A stretch of DNA of 40,347 nt from Syntrophaceae bacterium (lineage in GTDB: Bacteria; Desulfobacterota; BSN033; UBA1163). A program made the position numbers and the translations under genes. Of this stretch, positions 32,931 to 40,347 are shown piece by piece. The notes beneath the pieces were generated by a model, which made no database searches, had not been told where the DNA came from, and saw only the letters and a program-made list of their open reading frames with translations. Within the stretch, counting starts at the first letter, position 1. Every line of letters begins with the position of its first letter. Where the stretch lies: assembly GCA_013388635.1 (NCBI GenBank), contig JACAEX010000038.1, positions 1 to 40,347 on the forward strand, in the 5' to 3' direction.

Positions 32931-34412
32931 GTGAGAAACATAAAGGACACCGGATTGATTCAGGAGGAGCCTCTGATCTTTGAACTGGGACGTCAAGGCA
33001 GAAGAGGATATTCTCTGCCTCGATGGGATGTCAAAGAGGCCGAACCGACAGACCTCATCCCTTCGACCCTTCTGCGAGAGGAATGGGAAGGATTTCCTGA
33101 GCTCAGCGAGGTCGATGTGGTTCGCCACTTCACCCGGCTCTCCCAGTGGAACTACGGGGTGGATAGCGGATTCTATCCATTGGGTTCCTGTACGATGAAG
33201 TACAGCCCCAAGGTGAACGAGGAGGTGGCGAGATGGAGCGGATTTGCAGGGGTTCATCCCTATCAACCTGAGGATCTATCTCAGGGGATCCTGAGACTGA
33301 TGTACGAACTGGAGGGCTTCCTTGCTGAGATCACGGGCATGGATCATGTCAGCCTGCAACCTGCGGCGGGCGCTCATGGCGAACTGGCCGGGATGATGAT
33401 GATCAGGGCATACCTTCAAGCCCGCGGAGAGAGACGGAAAAAGGTCCTGGTTCCAGACACCGCCCATGGGACGAACTGCTCCACCTCTTCGATCGCCTCC
33501 TACCAGATGGTCGAGATCAAATCGAACGAGAAAGGTGTGGTCGGTCCGGAGGCGGTCGCTTCTGAGATGGATGAAGAGGTGGCGGCCATTATGGTCACCA
33601 ATCCTAATACCCTGGGTCTTTTCGAAGAACATCTCAAGGAGATTGCTGAGATCGTCCACCGAAAAGGTGGTTTTGTCTACTGCGATGGAGCCAACCTCAA
33701 TGCCTTAATGGGGATCGTGAAGTTGGGCGATTTGGGCGTGGATGTGGTTCATCTCAATCTCCATAAGACCTTTTCCACTCCCCATGGCGGAGGTGGGCCT
33801 GGGGCAGGCCCTGTGGCCGTGAAGAAAGGGCTCGCCCCTTATCTCCCGATCCCTGTGGTTGAGAAGGTGGGAGAGACTTACAGACTCAACGAGGATCGGC
33901 CGCAGAGCATTGGAAAGATGAAGGCCTTTTACGGGAACTTCGGGGTCCTGCTCAAGGCCTATGCCTATATCCTCTCCATGGGGTCGGAGGGGCTCAGAAG
34001 GGTGAGTGAGATGGCAGTGCTCAATGCGAACTATTTGATGAAGAGATTGAAAGGGCATTACTTTCTTCCTTATGATCGTCCCTGTATGCACGAATGTGTC
34101 TTCACCGATCGGTTTCAGGAGAGATTTGACGTCAGCACCCTCGATATTGCAAAGAGATTGATCGATTATGGGTTTCATCCCCCTACGATCTATTTTCCTC
34201 TGGTGGTCAAGGGGGCGATGATGATGGAGCCCACTGAAACGGAGAGCAAGCAGGGGCTTGACCGGTTCATCGAGACGATGATTGAGATCGCCAGGGAGGC
34301 TGAAGAGAATCCGGAACTGCTCCGTCAGGCGCCCCAGAAGGTGAAGGTGAGGAGGCTTGACGAGGTGCTCGCAGCAAGAAAACCTAAACTAAAATGGACC
34401 GGGGAGAAATAA
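32931..34412 (+). CDS. gcvPB: Glycine dehydrogenase (decarboxylating) subunit 2
   Basis: A 493-residue beta subunit with the PLP site. LIFELGRQGRRGYSLP opens the conserved part, then FYPLGSCTMKYSPKVNE, LQPAAGAHGELAGMMMIRAY and NPNTLGLFEEH. HLNLHKTFSTPHGGGGPGAG holds the PLP-binding Lys. The start is GTG 32931. A weak AAGGCA site is the only ribosome signal, and the gene is separated from gcvPA by about 200 bases of repeat, so it may be less tightly coupled than usual. The stop codon abuts repeat copy C. Confidence 0.95.
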   Translation: MRNIKDTGLIQEEPLIFELGRQGRRGYSLPRWDVKEAEPTDLIPSTLLREEWEGFPELSEVDVVRHFTRLSQWNYGVDSGFYPLGSCTMKYSPKVNEEVARWSGFAGVHPYQPEDLSQGILRLMYELEGFLAEITGMDHVSLQPAAGAHGELAGMMMIRAYLQARGERRKKVLVPDTAHGTNCSTSSIASYQMVEIKSNEKGVVGPEAVASEMDEEVAAIMVTNPNTLGLFEEHLKEIAEIVHRKGGFVYCDGANLNALMGIVKLGDLGVDVVHLNLHKTFSTPHGGGGPGAGPVAVKKGLAPYLPIPVVEKVGETYRLNEDRPQSIGKMKAFYGNFGVLLKAYAYILSMGSEGLRRVSEMAVLNANYLMKRLKGHYFLPYDRPCMHECVFTDRFQERFDVSTLDIAKRLIDYGFHPPTIYFPLVVKGAMMMEPTETESKQGLDRFIETMIEIAREAEENPELLRQAPQKVKVRRLDEVLAARKPKLKWTGEK

Positions 34413-34566
34413 ATCCGAAGCTCGAAATCCGAAGCACGAAACAAATTTAAAATTCGAATTTCCAAATTTCTAAAACGATTTTGGTCATTTGAAATTTGGC
34501 CATTCGGATTTGTTTCGGATTGGTCCTTAACGGACGCTTCGCCCGATATTCGGGTTTCGAATTTAA
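34411..34566. repeat. Dispersed palindromic repeat, copy C
   Basis: Fills the gap between gcvPB and lipB. It starts TCCGAAGCTCGAAATCCG with GAAGCACGAAACAAATTT, then CATTCGGATTTGTTTCGG in the reverse sense. A short CCCGA/TCGGG hairpin is near its right end. The first repeat base overlaps the gcvPB stop codon. Confidence 0.65.
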
Positions 34567-34575
34567 AGATTGCCT

Positions 34576-35295
34576 ATGGATCGCAACGGATACATATTAG
34601 ATCTTGGACTGATCGATTACAAGGAGGCCTGGGATCTTCAACATCGTCTCTGGTCGAAAAGGGTCGAGGGGGAACTGCCGGACCTCGTTCTCTTCCTCGA
34701 ACATCCCCATGTGGTCACCCTGGGGAGGCGTGGAAACCGTTCCCATCTGATCGTCTCTAAGGAGATTCTTGAAACGATGGGGATTCCGATCTTCCATGTG
34801 GAGCGGGGAGGGGATATCACCTACCACGGACCGGGGCAGATGGTGGTCTATCCCATTCTTGGTCTGAGGGATTACGGGTATCGTCTCATTCGATACGTGG
34901 ATCAGCTTGAAGAAGTGATCCTTCAGGTTCTGAAAGATTTCGGGATCGAAGGAAGGAGAGACCCTTCCAACCGGGGGGTATGGGTGGGCGATGAAAAGAT
35001 TGCCTCGATCGGTGTGGCGATCAAGCGCTGGGTCTCATTCCATGGGTTTTCGTTAAACTACGAAACCGATCTGAAGTACTTCGACCTGATCCATCCCTGC
35101 GGTCTTGTCGGGCAGAAGATGACCAGCATGGCAAAGGTCCTCGGGACAAAGGTCTCCCGGGAGGAATTGTTAGAGAGGACAGGTTTCCATTTCAGGCAGA
35201 TCTTCAGAAAAGACTGGGAGAAAAAGAATCTAAGAGAAATTCTAAATTCGAAGCACGAAATCCGAAACAAGCACGAATTTTCAAAATCAAAATGA
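34576..35295 (+). CDS. lipB: Lipoyl(octanoyl) transferase
   Basis: A 239-residue enzyme moving octanoyl from acyl carrier protein to lipoyl domains such as GcvH. FLEHPHVVTLGRRGN, ERGGDITYHGPGQMVVYPI and RGVWVGDEKIASIG are intact. The dyad is Lys141 and Cys175 (LIHPCGLVG), 34 residues apart as in Mycobacterium LipB. The true family end is near REEL...FRQIF. The last 17 or so residues (LNSKHEIRNKHEFSKSK) are translation of repeat copy D, so the insertion replaced the native 3' end or stop. The start is ATG 34576; no clear ribosome site is seen, since repeat copy C ends just upstream. Confidence 0.93.
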   Translation: MDRNGYILDLGLIDYKEAWDLQHRLWSKRVEGELPDLVLFLEHPHVVTLGRRGNRSHLIVSKEILETMGIPIFHVERGGDITYHGPGQMVVYPILGLRDYGYRLIRYVDQLEEVILQVLKDFGIEGRRDPSNRGVWVGDEKIASIGVAIKRWVSFHGFSLNYETDLKYFDLIHPCGLVGQKMTSMAKVLGTKVSREELLERTGFHFRQIFRKDWEKKNLREILNSKHEIRNKHEFSKSK

Positions 35296-35378
35296 CCGAA
35301 ACGGAGAAAAACGGGTTTGAGTTTTGAAGTTTGAATTTTGAGTTTGTTTCGAATTTCGACATTCGAATTTTGGATTTT
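35245..35378. repeat. Dispersed palindromic repeat, copy D, overlapping lipB end
   Basis: The left arm ATTCGAAGCACGAAATCCG plus AAACAA and the right arm (reverse complement of about 35345-35370) agree at about 21 of 25 positions, with an AT-rich centre of roughly 75 bases. The lipB stop at 35293-35295 lies inside it. The clear terminal inverted arms are the best evidence that this family is a mobile, MITE- or REP-like element. Confidence 0.7.
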
Positions 35379-35422
35379 TGCGTAAACGTATTTGATTCCG
35401 GCTATTGGGGTGCAGAAATTGT

Positions 35423-36832
35423 ATGGGATCTAATAAAAGGGTGGTTGTTATCGGAGGGGGTCCTGGAGGTTATGTAGCTGCGATCCGGGCCTCTCAGTTG
35501 GGAGCAAAGGTCTTCCTGATCGAAAGGGACAGGATCGGGGGCACCTGCCTCAATCGGGGATGCATCCCCACCAAAGCTCTCCTCCACGATGCAAAACTCC
35601 TTCGCTCACTCAGGGGTTCGCCGGTCTTTCAATCGCTCCTTCGTGAAGGATTCAATCCCCTCGAATTGATGATGGATCGGAAGGAGAAGGTGGTTCAGGA
35701 GATGGTGAAGGGAGTGGAAATGCTCCTCGATTCTCAACGGGTGACCGTCAAAAAAGCTTGTGCCGATCTCGCAGGAGTCAATAAGGTGATCCTCGTGAAC
35801 GGAGAGGAGAGGAAGGAGACGATTGAAGCGGATGCGATCATCTTAGCTCCGGGTTCGAAATCGAAGGCTCTCCCCGGCCTTTCGCCTGACGGAGAGAGGA
35901 TCTTAACCAGTGATGAGGCATTAGAAATCAAAAGAGTCCCCCGGGAGATGGTCGTCGTTGGCGGGGGTTACATCGGTGTGGAGTTTGCAACGCTCTTCAA
36001 CGCCCTCGGATCGAAGGTGACGATCATCGAGATTCTGGAGAACATCCTTTCTGGTCTTGAAGGGGAGATCGTGCGGAATGTGAGGAGGTTTTTGGAAAGG
36101 GATGGGATGAGGATTCTGACGGATTCCCGAATCGAAGACCTTCAATCCGTGGAGGAGGGATTGAGGCTGAGAGTCAGGACCTCGCAGGGGATCCAGGAGG
36201 TCTCAGCAGAGAAGATCCTCCTGTCCGTGGGGAGAGTTCCTAATTTAGAGCTCGATTTTTTGAAAGCAGGGGTCTCGATCTTCCCAGCCGGCATTCGGGT
36301 CAACAGCCGGATGGAGACCACCACGGCCAATATCTATGCTGTCGGCGATGTCGTCGGAGGCCCGCTGCTTGCTTATGTCGCCTCAGAACAGGGAACCGTA
36401 GCCGCTGAGAACATCTTGGGGATTGACCGGCAGATGGAGGAGGGGCCGATCCCGATCTCCATTTTTACTTATCCTGAGGTCGCTTCTGTGGGTCTCACTG
36501 AGAAAGAGGCCAGGGCAAGGGGAGAGATAGAGATCGGTCGCTTCCCGTTCCGCTCCAATCCGGCTGCTTTGATCTCCGGAGAGAGAGATGGTCTTGTTAA
36601 GGTCATCGTTAGCAAAGAGGACGATAACATATTGGGGGTTCACATCATCGGCCATGAAGCGAGCACCCTCATCTCTATCGCCTCAGCAATCATGAAACAA
36701 GGGGTAAAGGCCGGGGAGTTTGTTAGATTTATCCAGGCCCATCCCACATCTCCAGAGGCATTGAAAGAGGCCCTTCTCGATATTAAGGGAATGGCCATTC
36801 ATCTGCCCAGGCCCATTCGAGCAAAGGCATAG
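35423..36832 (+). CDS. lpdA: Dihydrolipoyl dehydrogenase
   Basis: A 469-residue flavoprotein (L protein) that reoxidises dihydrolipoyl groups with NAD+. FAD-binding VVVIGGGPGGYVAAIRA is at the start, the redox disulphide is in GGTCLNRGCIPTKALL, and NAD binding is in MVVVGGGYIGVEFATLFNALG. YAVGDVVGGPLLAYVA and the C-terminal AHPTSPEALKEAL, with the catalytic His-Glu pair, complete it. The start is set at ATG 35423, where the family begins; six more in-frame residues are possible. It likely serves glycine cleavage here, though 2-oxoacid dehydrogenases could share it. Confidence 0.94.
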   Translation: MGSNKRVVVIGGGPGGYVAAIRASQLGAKVFLIERDRIGGTCLNRGCIPTKALLHDAKLLRSLRGSPVFQSLLREGFNPLELMMDRKEKVVQEMVKGVEMLLDSQRVTVKKACADLAGVNKVILVNGEERKETIEADAIILAPGSKSKALPGLSPDGERILTSDEALEIKRVPREMVVVGGGYIGVEFATLFNALGSKVTIIEILENILSGLEGEIVRNVRRFLERDGMRILTDSRIEDLQSVEEGLRLRVRTSQGIQEVSAEKILLSVGRVPNLELDFLKAGVSIFPAGIRVNSRMETTTANIYAVGDVVGGPLLAYVASEQGTVAAENILGIDRQMEEGPIPISIFTYPEVASVGLTEKEARARGEIEIGRFPFRSNPAALISGERDGLVKVIVSKEDDNILGVHIIGHEASTLISIASAIMKQGVKAGEFVRFIQAHPTSPEALKEALLDIKGMAIHLPRPIRAKA

Positions 36833-36875
36833 AACAGAAGACAGAAGACAATGATTGGTAATTGAGAATTGAAGA

Positions 36876-36924
36876 TAACCCCTTCTAACCTCCCCTTAGT
36901 CTAAGGGGAGCCGGGGTGGGGTTA
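36876..36924. repeat. Nested palindromic element between lpdA and lipA
   Basis: Outer arms TAACCCC and GGGGTTA enclose a perfect hairpin, CTCCCCTTA-gtc-TAAGGGGAG (36890-36910). This is the C-run/G-run intergenic repeat type. A related half copy is seen near 37850-37887. Confidence 0.55.
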
Positions 36925-36982
36925 AGTGGAAATTTCAAATACTTTTTGGAAAAGTAAAGAATGACAGGAGGAAAAGAGATTG

Positions 36983-37831
36983 ATGAAACCTCCGTGGTTA
37001 AAAAAGCGTATCCCTCCGGCTCAGGATCTTGAGAAGATCAAATCGATCCTGAGGGAGACGACCCTGCACACGGTCTGTGAAGAGGCACGCTGTCCAAATT
37101 TAGGAGAATGCTTTTCAAAAGGGACCGCCACCATGCTGATCTTAGGAAGGATCTGCACACGGGATTGTGGATTCTGTGCGGTTGAGCATGGAAGGCCTGG
37201 TCCGGTTGATCAGGGAGAACCGCAGAGGATCGCTCATGCGGTTAAGAAGATGAGTTTACGATATGTCGTGATCACCTCCGTTACAAGAGACGATCTTCCT
37301 GACGGCGGGGCCTCCTATTTTGTTAGGACGATTCGAGCCATTCGATCCGTGGCTCGAACCATAAAGATTGAGGTCCTGGTTCCTGATTTTAAAGGAGACC
37401 CCTCGTCTTTAGAAGAGGTTCTGGAAGAGTCTCCGGATGTCCTGAATCATAACGTTGAAACCATTCCCCGGCTCTATCCCAGAGTCCGGCTGCAAGCGGA
37501 CTATGAAAGATCACTCGATCTGTTGAAGAGATCTAAAGAAAGGTATCCGCACATTCTTACCAAATCAGGATTTATGCTGGGGCTGGGGGAGAGAGAAGAA
37601 GAGGTGATCAATTTAATTTGTGATCTGAGAAGAATGGGATGCGATCTCCTGACGATCGGCCAGTATCTTCAACCCAGGGCCGATCGGTTGCCTGTGGCCC
37701 GGTACATCCCTCCTGAGGAGTTTGAGCAGTACAAGAAGATCGGCGAAGAGATGGGGTTCAGGTCGGTTGCCTCCGGTCCTTTTGTCCGCAGTTCCTTCCA
37801 TGCCTCAGAGATGTTTCAAAACCATCTTTGA
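36983..37831 (+). CDS. lipA: Lipoyl synthase
   Basis: A 282-residue radical SAM enzyme inserting two sulphurs into octanoyl groups on lipoyl domains. It has the auxiliary cluster CEEARCPNLGEC, the radical SAM cluster CTRDCGFC, TSVTRDDLPDGGA, NVETIPRLYPRVR and the C-terminal VRSSFHASE containing the Ser ligand. Length matches LipA. AGGAGG is 11 bases upstream of the ATG; an in-frame TTG directly before the ATG is possible. Together with lipB it supplies lipoylated GcvH. Confidence 0.95.
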   Translation: MKPPWLKKRIPPAQDLEKIKSILRETTLHTVCEEARCPNLGECFSKGTATMLILGRICTRDCGFCAVEHGRPGPVDQGEPQRIAHAVKKMSLRYVVITSVTRDDLPDGGASYFVRTIRAIRSVARTIKIEVLVPDFKGDPSSLEEVLEESPDVLNHNVETIPRLYPRVRLQADYERSLDLLKRSKERYPHILTKSGFMLGLGEREEEVINLICDLRRMGCDLLTIGQYLQPRADRLPVARYIPPEEFEQYKKIGEEMGFRSVASGPFVRSSFHASEMFQNHL

Positions 37832-37918
37832 ACCTACTAATCTATCCACTATTCCCCTCTTAAGTTAACGGGGTGAAGGGGGGTTATGGACTCTATTTTC
37901 TGACTAATGTCCTTGGTT

Positions 37919-38014
37919 CGTCATGCCGGACTTGATCCGGCATCCAGAGTTCCTTGAAAAGACTGGATTCCCGCCGGAGTTTACCCCGAACTTGATACGG
38001 GGCGGGAATTGACG
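37919..38014. repeat. Composite palindromic repeat after lipA
   Basis: Bounded by CGTCA and TGACG, it contains two hairpins: ATGCCGG-acttgat-CCGGCAT (37923-37943) and CCCCG-aacttgata-CGGGG (37984-38002). A CATCCAG/CTGGAT pairing lies between them. The CGTCATGCCGGACTTGATCC type is a widespread REP-like intergenic repeat. It sits between the convergent lipA and histidine kinase genes. Confidence 0.65.
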
Positions 38015-38028
38015 CTATGTCTTGTCAA

Positions 38029-40347
38029 TTATGGACTCATCGCTAACTCTCCTGGAACCCCTCGTTTTTTTGGTTGAGGAGAATCCAGTACCTCTCTCAC
38101 CTTTGTGACCAGGGCGTCAGGGGTAAAGGGTTTTTGAATGTAGGCCACCCCTGGATCCAGAACGCCGTGGTGGACGATCGCATTGTCTGTGTAGCCTGAC
38201 ATGAAGAGAACCTTCATTTCCGGTTGAAGAGGCCGCAGGGAGTCTGCGAGCTCCCGACCGCTCATCCCGGGCATTACGACATCGGTTACCATCAAATGGA
38301 CAGGACCGGGAGGTTGTTCATGCATAATCTGCTGAAGGGCTTCCTCACCACTGCCCGCCTCCAATACCTTATAGCCATAACTTTGGAGGGTCGTAGAGGC
38401 AAATTTTTTAACAGCCTCATCGTCTTCCACCAGGAGGATGGTTTCAGATCCCTGAAGTGATTTAATTGAGGCGAGTTTCGGTTCAAGAGCATCCGGCACC
38501 TCGTCGACCCTGGGGAGATAGATCTTAAACGTTGCCCCGCGGCCCGGCTCGCTGTAAACCCATATGGTTCCTCCACTCTGCTGCACAATACCATAAACCG
38601 TCGAAAGTCCAAGACCCGTTCCCTTTCCCTTCTCTTTGGTGGTGAAGAAGGGGTCAAATATCCTTTCCTTGATCTCAGGCGTCATGCCGATCCCAGTATC
38701 GCTCACAGAGAGCATCACGTAATGGCCCGGTGTCACACCCACATGCAAACGGGCATACTCCTCACCTAATACCACATTGCCGGTCTCGATCGTCAGCTTT
38801 CCTCCATTTGGCATGGCGTCCCTGGCATTGACGGCGAGGTTGAAGATCACCTGCTCGATCTGCCCCGGATCGACCCTGACCCTGCCCAGATCTTCGGACA
38901 ACCGGGCAATCAGTTGAATGTCTTCACCGATCAGCCTGCGGAGCATCTTCTCCATATTGAGCACCAAGAAGTTGATGTCCAGGATTTTCGGCTGGAGGAC
39001 CTGCTTGCGGCTGAACGCTAAGAGCTGCCGGGTCAGTGAGGCAGCCTGTTCGGATGCCTTCCTGATCTCTGTAAGATCCTGGAAGAAACGGTTATTCTCA
39101 TCCATACCCCTCAACATCAAATCACAATAACCGTGGATAACCGTCAGAAGGTTATTGAAGTCGTGGGCCACACCGCCTGCCAGCCTGCCAATGGTCTCCA
39201 TCTTCTGTGACTGGCGAAGCTGTTCTTCAAGGGCTTGTTTATCTTTCTGGGCCTGCTCTCGCTCGACGAGGAGCTGGGCGTTGGCAATCGCACCGGCGAT
39301 CTGATTGCCGATGGCCTCGACCAGGTTCTTGTCCGACTCGGTATAGGCCCTGGACTTAAGGGAGTAGATGTGCAGCACTCCGATCACGCGGTCTTTGTAG
39401 ATCAAGGGGGTTGAGAGGAATGATCGAAATCCGGCGTGGAAAAAGGGCAAGAGGGCCGGGAAACGACTTGCCAGATCCTCTATGTCATCTATATGGACGA
39501 GCTGGATAGACTCCCTGCGCATGCCCTCTTCTGTGAACGAACCGGTTAGGGGTACTACGCTTCCACCCTCACGGCCTGGAATATCTTTTCCAACAACGTA
39601 GGCATTTTGAAACGTGTATTTATCATAATCGATAATCGAAATTCCGATCCAATCCGAAGGGATGATCTTCCGGATCTCCTCGCCGAATTGATCGTAAACC
39701 TCTTCGATGTTCAGGGTGGAGCTGATGATCCGGCCGATCCTGGCTACGGTGGCATTCTGATGGGCCAGACGTCTTGCTGCCTCCTCTGCCTGCTTGCGTT
39801 CATCATAGAGCCGGGCATTGGCAATCGCACCGGCGATCTGATCAGCCACCCTTTCAGCAAGTCTCACATCCTTATCGGTGTAGGCATGGGGCTTCATGGA
39901 TCTCAAAAGGAGCCCTCCGATGACCTTTCCTTTTGAGAACAGAGGGACGTTCATGATCGATCGAAATCCGGCTTCAAAGGTGGAGAGAAGCATGGGGAAA
40001 CGGTCCTTATACTCGCTGAAGTCTTCGGTCTGGATGAGAAGGGTTGATCGGGTGCGGACCATCTCGGCATTGCCTGAGCCTTCGAGCGGATATACCTTGC
40101 CGACTTTCCGGTCCGAAAGGCCTTTTCCAGCCATGTAGAGATTGACAACCGTATTCTTTTGGGCATCGATGGTGTTAATCACAATCCGGTCAAAGGGGAT
40201 GAGCTTACGGACTTCTTCGGCAAATTGCTCATAGACTTCCTCGACGTCTAAAGAGGAGCTGATGATCCGGCCAATCTCTGCCATGATGGCATTCTCATGG
40301 GCTAAGTTCTTGGCCTCCTCCTCACTTCTTTGCAAGGCTTCCTCTGC
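38029..40347 (-). CDS. Hybrid sensor histidine kinase with tandem GAF domains (N-terminus outside window)
   Basis: The frame stays open through the right edge, so the start is missing. Visible parts in order are: a short coiled coil, GAF domain 1 ([22 protein letters not shown] onward), a second linker, and GAF domain 2 ([22 protein letters not shown] onward). Then come a coiled coil, the phosphoacceptor region [17 protein letters not shown] and the ATPase lid motifs ([35 protein letters not shown]). A C-terminal receiver domain has [13 protein letters not shown] and phospho-Asp in [11 protein letters not shown]. There is no membrane segment in view, so a cytoplasmic sensor is likely. The signal is unknown. 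The two GAF units are near-duplicates. Confidence 0.92.
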   Translation of the reverse strand, partial: AEEALQRSEEEAKNLAHENAIMAEIGRIISSSLDVEEVYEQFAEEVRKLIPFDRIVINTIDAQKNTVVNLYMAGKGLSDRKVGKVYPLEGSGNAEMVRTRSTLLIQTEDFSEYKDRFPMLLSTFEAGFRSIMNVPLFSKGKVIGGLLLRSMKPHAYTDKDVRLAERVADQIAGAIANARLYDERKQAEEAARRLAHQNATVARIGRIISSTLNIEEVYDQFGEEIRKIIPSDWIGISIIDYDKYTFQNAYVVGKDIPGREGGSVVPLTGSFTEEGMRRESIQLVHIDDIEDLASRFPALLPFFHAGFRSFLSTPLIYKDRVIGVLHIYSLKSRAYTESDKNLVEAIGNQIAGAIANAQLLVEREQAQKDKQALEEQLRQSQKMETIGRLAGGVAHDFNNLLTVIHGYCDLMLRGMDENNRFFQDLTEIRKASEQAASLTRQLLAFSRKQVLQPKILDINFLVLNMEKMLRRLIGEDIQLIARLSEDLGRVRVDPGQIEQVIFNLAVNARDAMPNGGKLTIETGNVVLGEEYARLHVGVTPGHYVMLSVSDTGIGMTPEIKERIFDPFFTTKEKGKGTGLGLSTVYGIVQQSGGTIWVYSEPGRGATFKIYLPRVDEVPDALEPKLASIKSLQGSETILLVEDDEAVKKFASTTLQSYGYKVLEAGSGEEALQQIMHEQPPGPVHLMVTDVVMPGMSGRELADSLRPLQPEMKVLFMSGYTDNAIVHHGVLDPGVAYIQKPFTPDALVTKVREVLDSPQPKKRGVPGELAMSP

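Noticed and set aside
26383-35378. Repeat copies as a CRISPR array
   Set aside because: The copies are kilobases apart, are internally palindromic and vary in sequence; there are no regular spacers and no cas genes.

Overview
The window looks like a chromosomal piece of a Gram-negative, probably anaerobic bacterium of the old Deltaproteobacteria (Desulfobacterota) or a neighbouring deep phylum. The evidence is an outer-membrane TonB-dependent receptor, ExbB/ExbD and a lipoprotein, a two-subunit glycine decarboxylase (GcvPA/GcvPB), frequent GTG/TTG starts with strong purine-rich ribosome sites, and many palindromic intergenic repeats. The taxonomic placement is inference; no rRNA or marker-gene comparison was possible.

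Left end (1-3574) is accessory DNA. It is visibly AT-rich up to about 2480 and holds the start of a divergent Xre-type regulator and a three-gene operon ending in a PemK/MazF-like protein. It is followed by a 23-base copy of the 3' end of a tmRNA or tRNA-Ala gene, which looks like the scar of site-specific integration. Next comes a REP-associated tyrosine transposase (RAYT) unit, bounded by 24-base inverted repeats and broken by a frameshift.

Region 3575-12800 is mostly housekeeping: a tiny membrane protein, a thioredoxin-domain DUF255 protein, a lipoprotein, then a Fur-family regulator with its own palindromic operator upstream of an ECF cobalt/nickel-type transporter (cbiM-cbiQ-cbiO). The same run of genes continues into dusB, prmA and rsmE. 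A 45-residue Cys-rich protein with its own consensus promoter and terminator sits after it on the other strand.

Region 13056-22015 is a vitamin B12 neighbourhood. On the minus strand a promoter, a cobalamin riboswitch and a rho-independent terminator precede btuB, cbiR, cobU, cobS, cobT and a Dph6/DUF71-type ATPase. Downstream lie a tRNA-Phe gene and an exbB-exbD pair that could energise BtuB. Together these suggest uptake of cobamides, removal of the lower ligand (CbiR) and rebuilding with a preferred base (CobU/CobS/CobT); there is no corrin-ring synthesis in view. Divergent to it is a B12-binding radical SAM protein resembling the hopanoid C-3 methylase HpnR, a possible consumer of the cofactor.

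Region 22027-28754 carries a PfkB sugar kinase, glmU-glmS (UDP-GlcNAc synthesis) behind a clear sigma-70 promoter, and a PcrA/UvrD helicase. Region 28830-37831 is a glycine cleavage and lipoylation block: a GcvR-like ACT protein, a MatB-like acyl-CoA synthetase, gcvH, gcvPA, gcvPB, lipB, lpdA and lipA. It has everything except gcvT. Several of its gaps hold members of one dispersed palindromic repeat family, and one member forms the 3' end of lipB. The window ends inside a large hybrid histidine kinase with tandem GAF domains.
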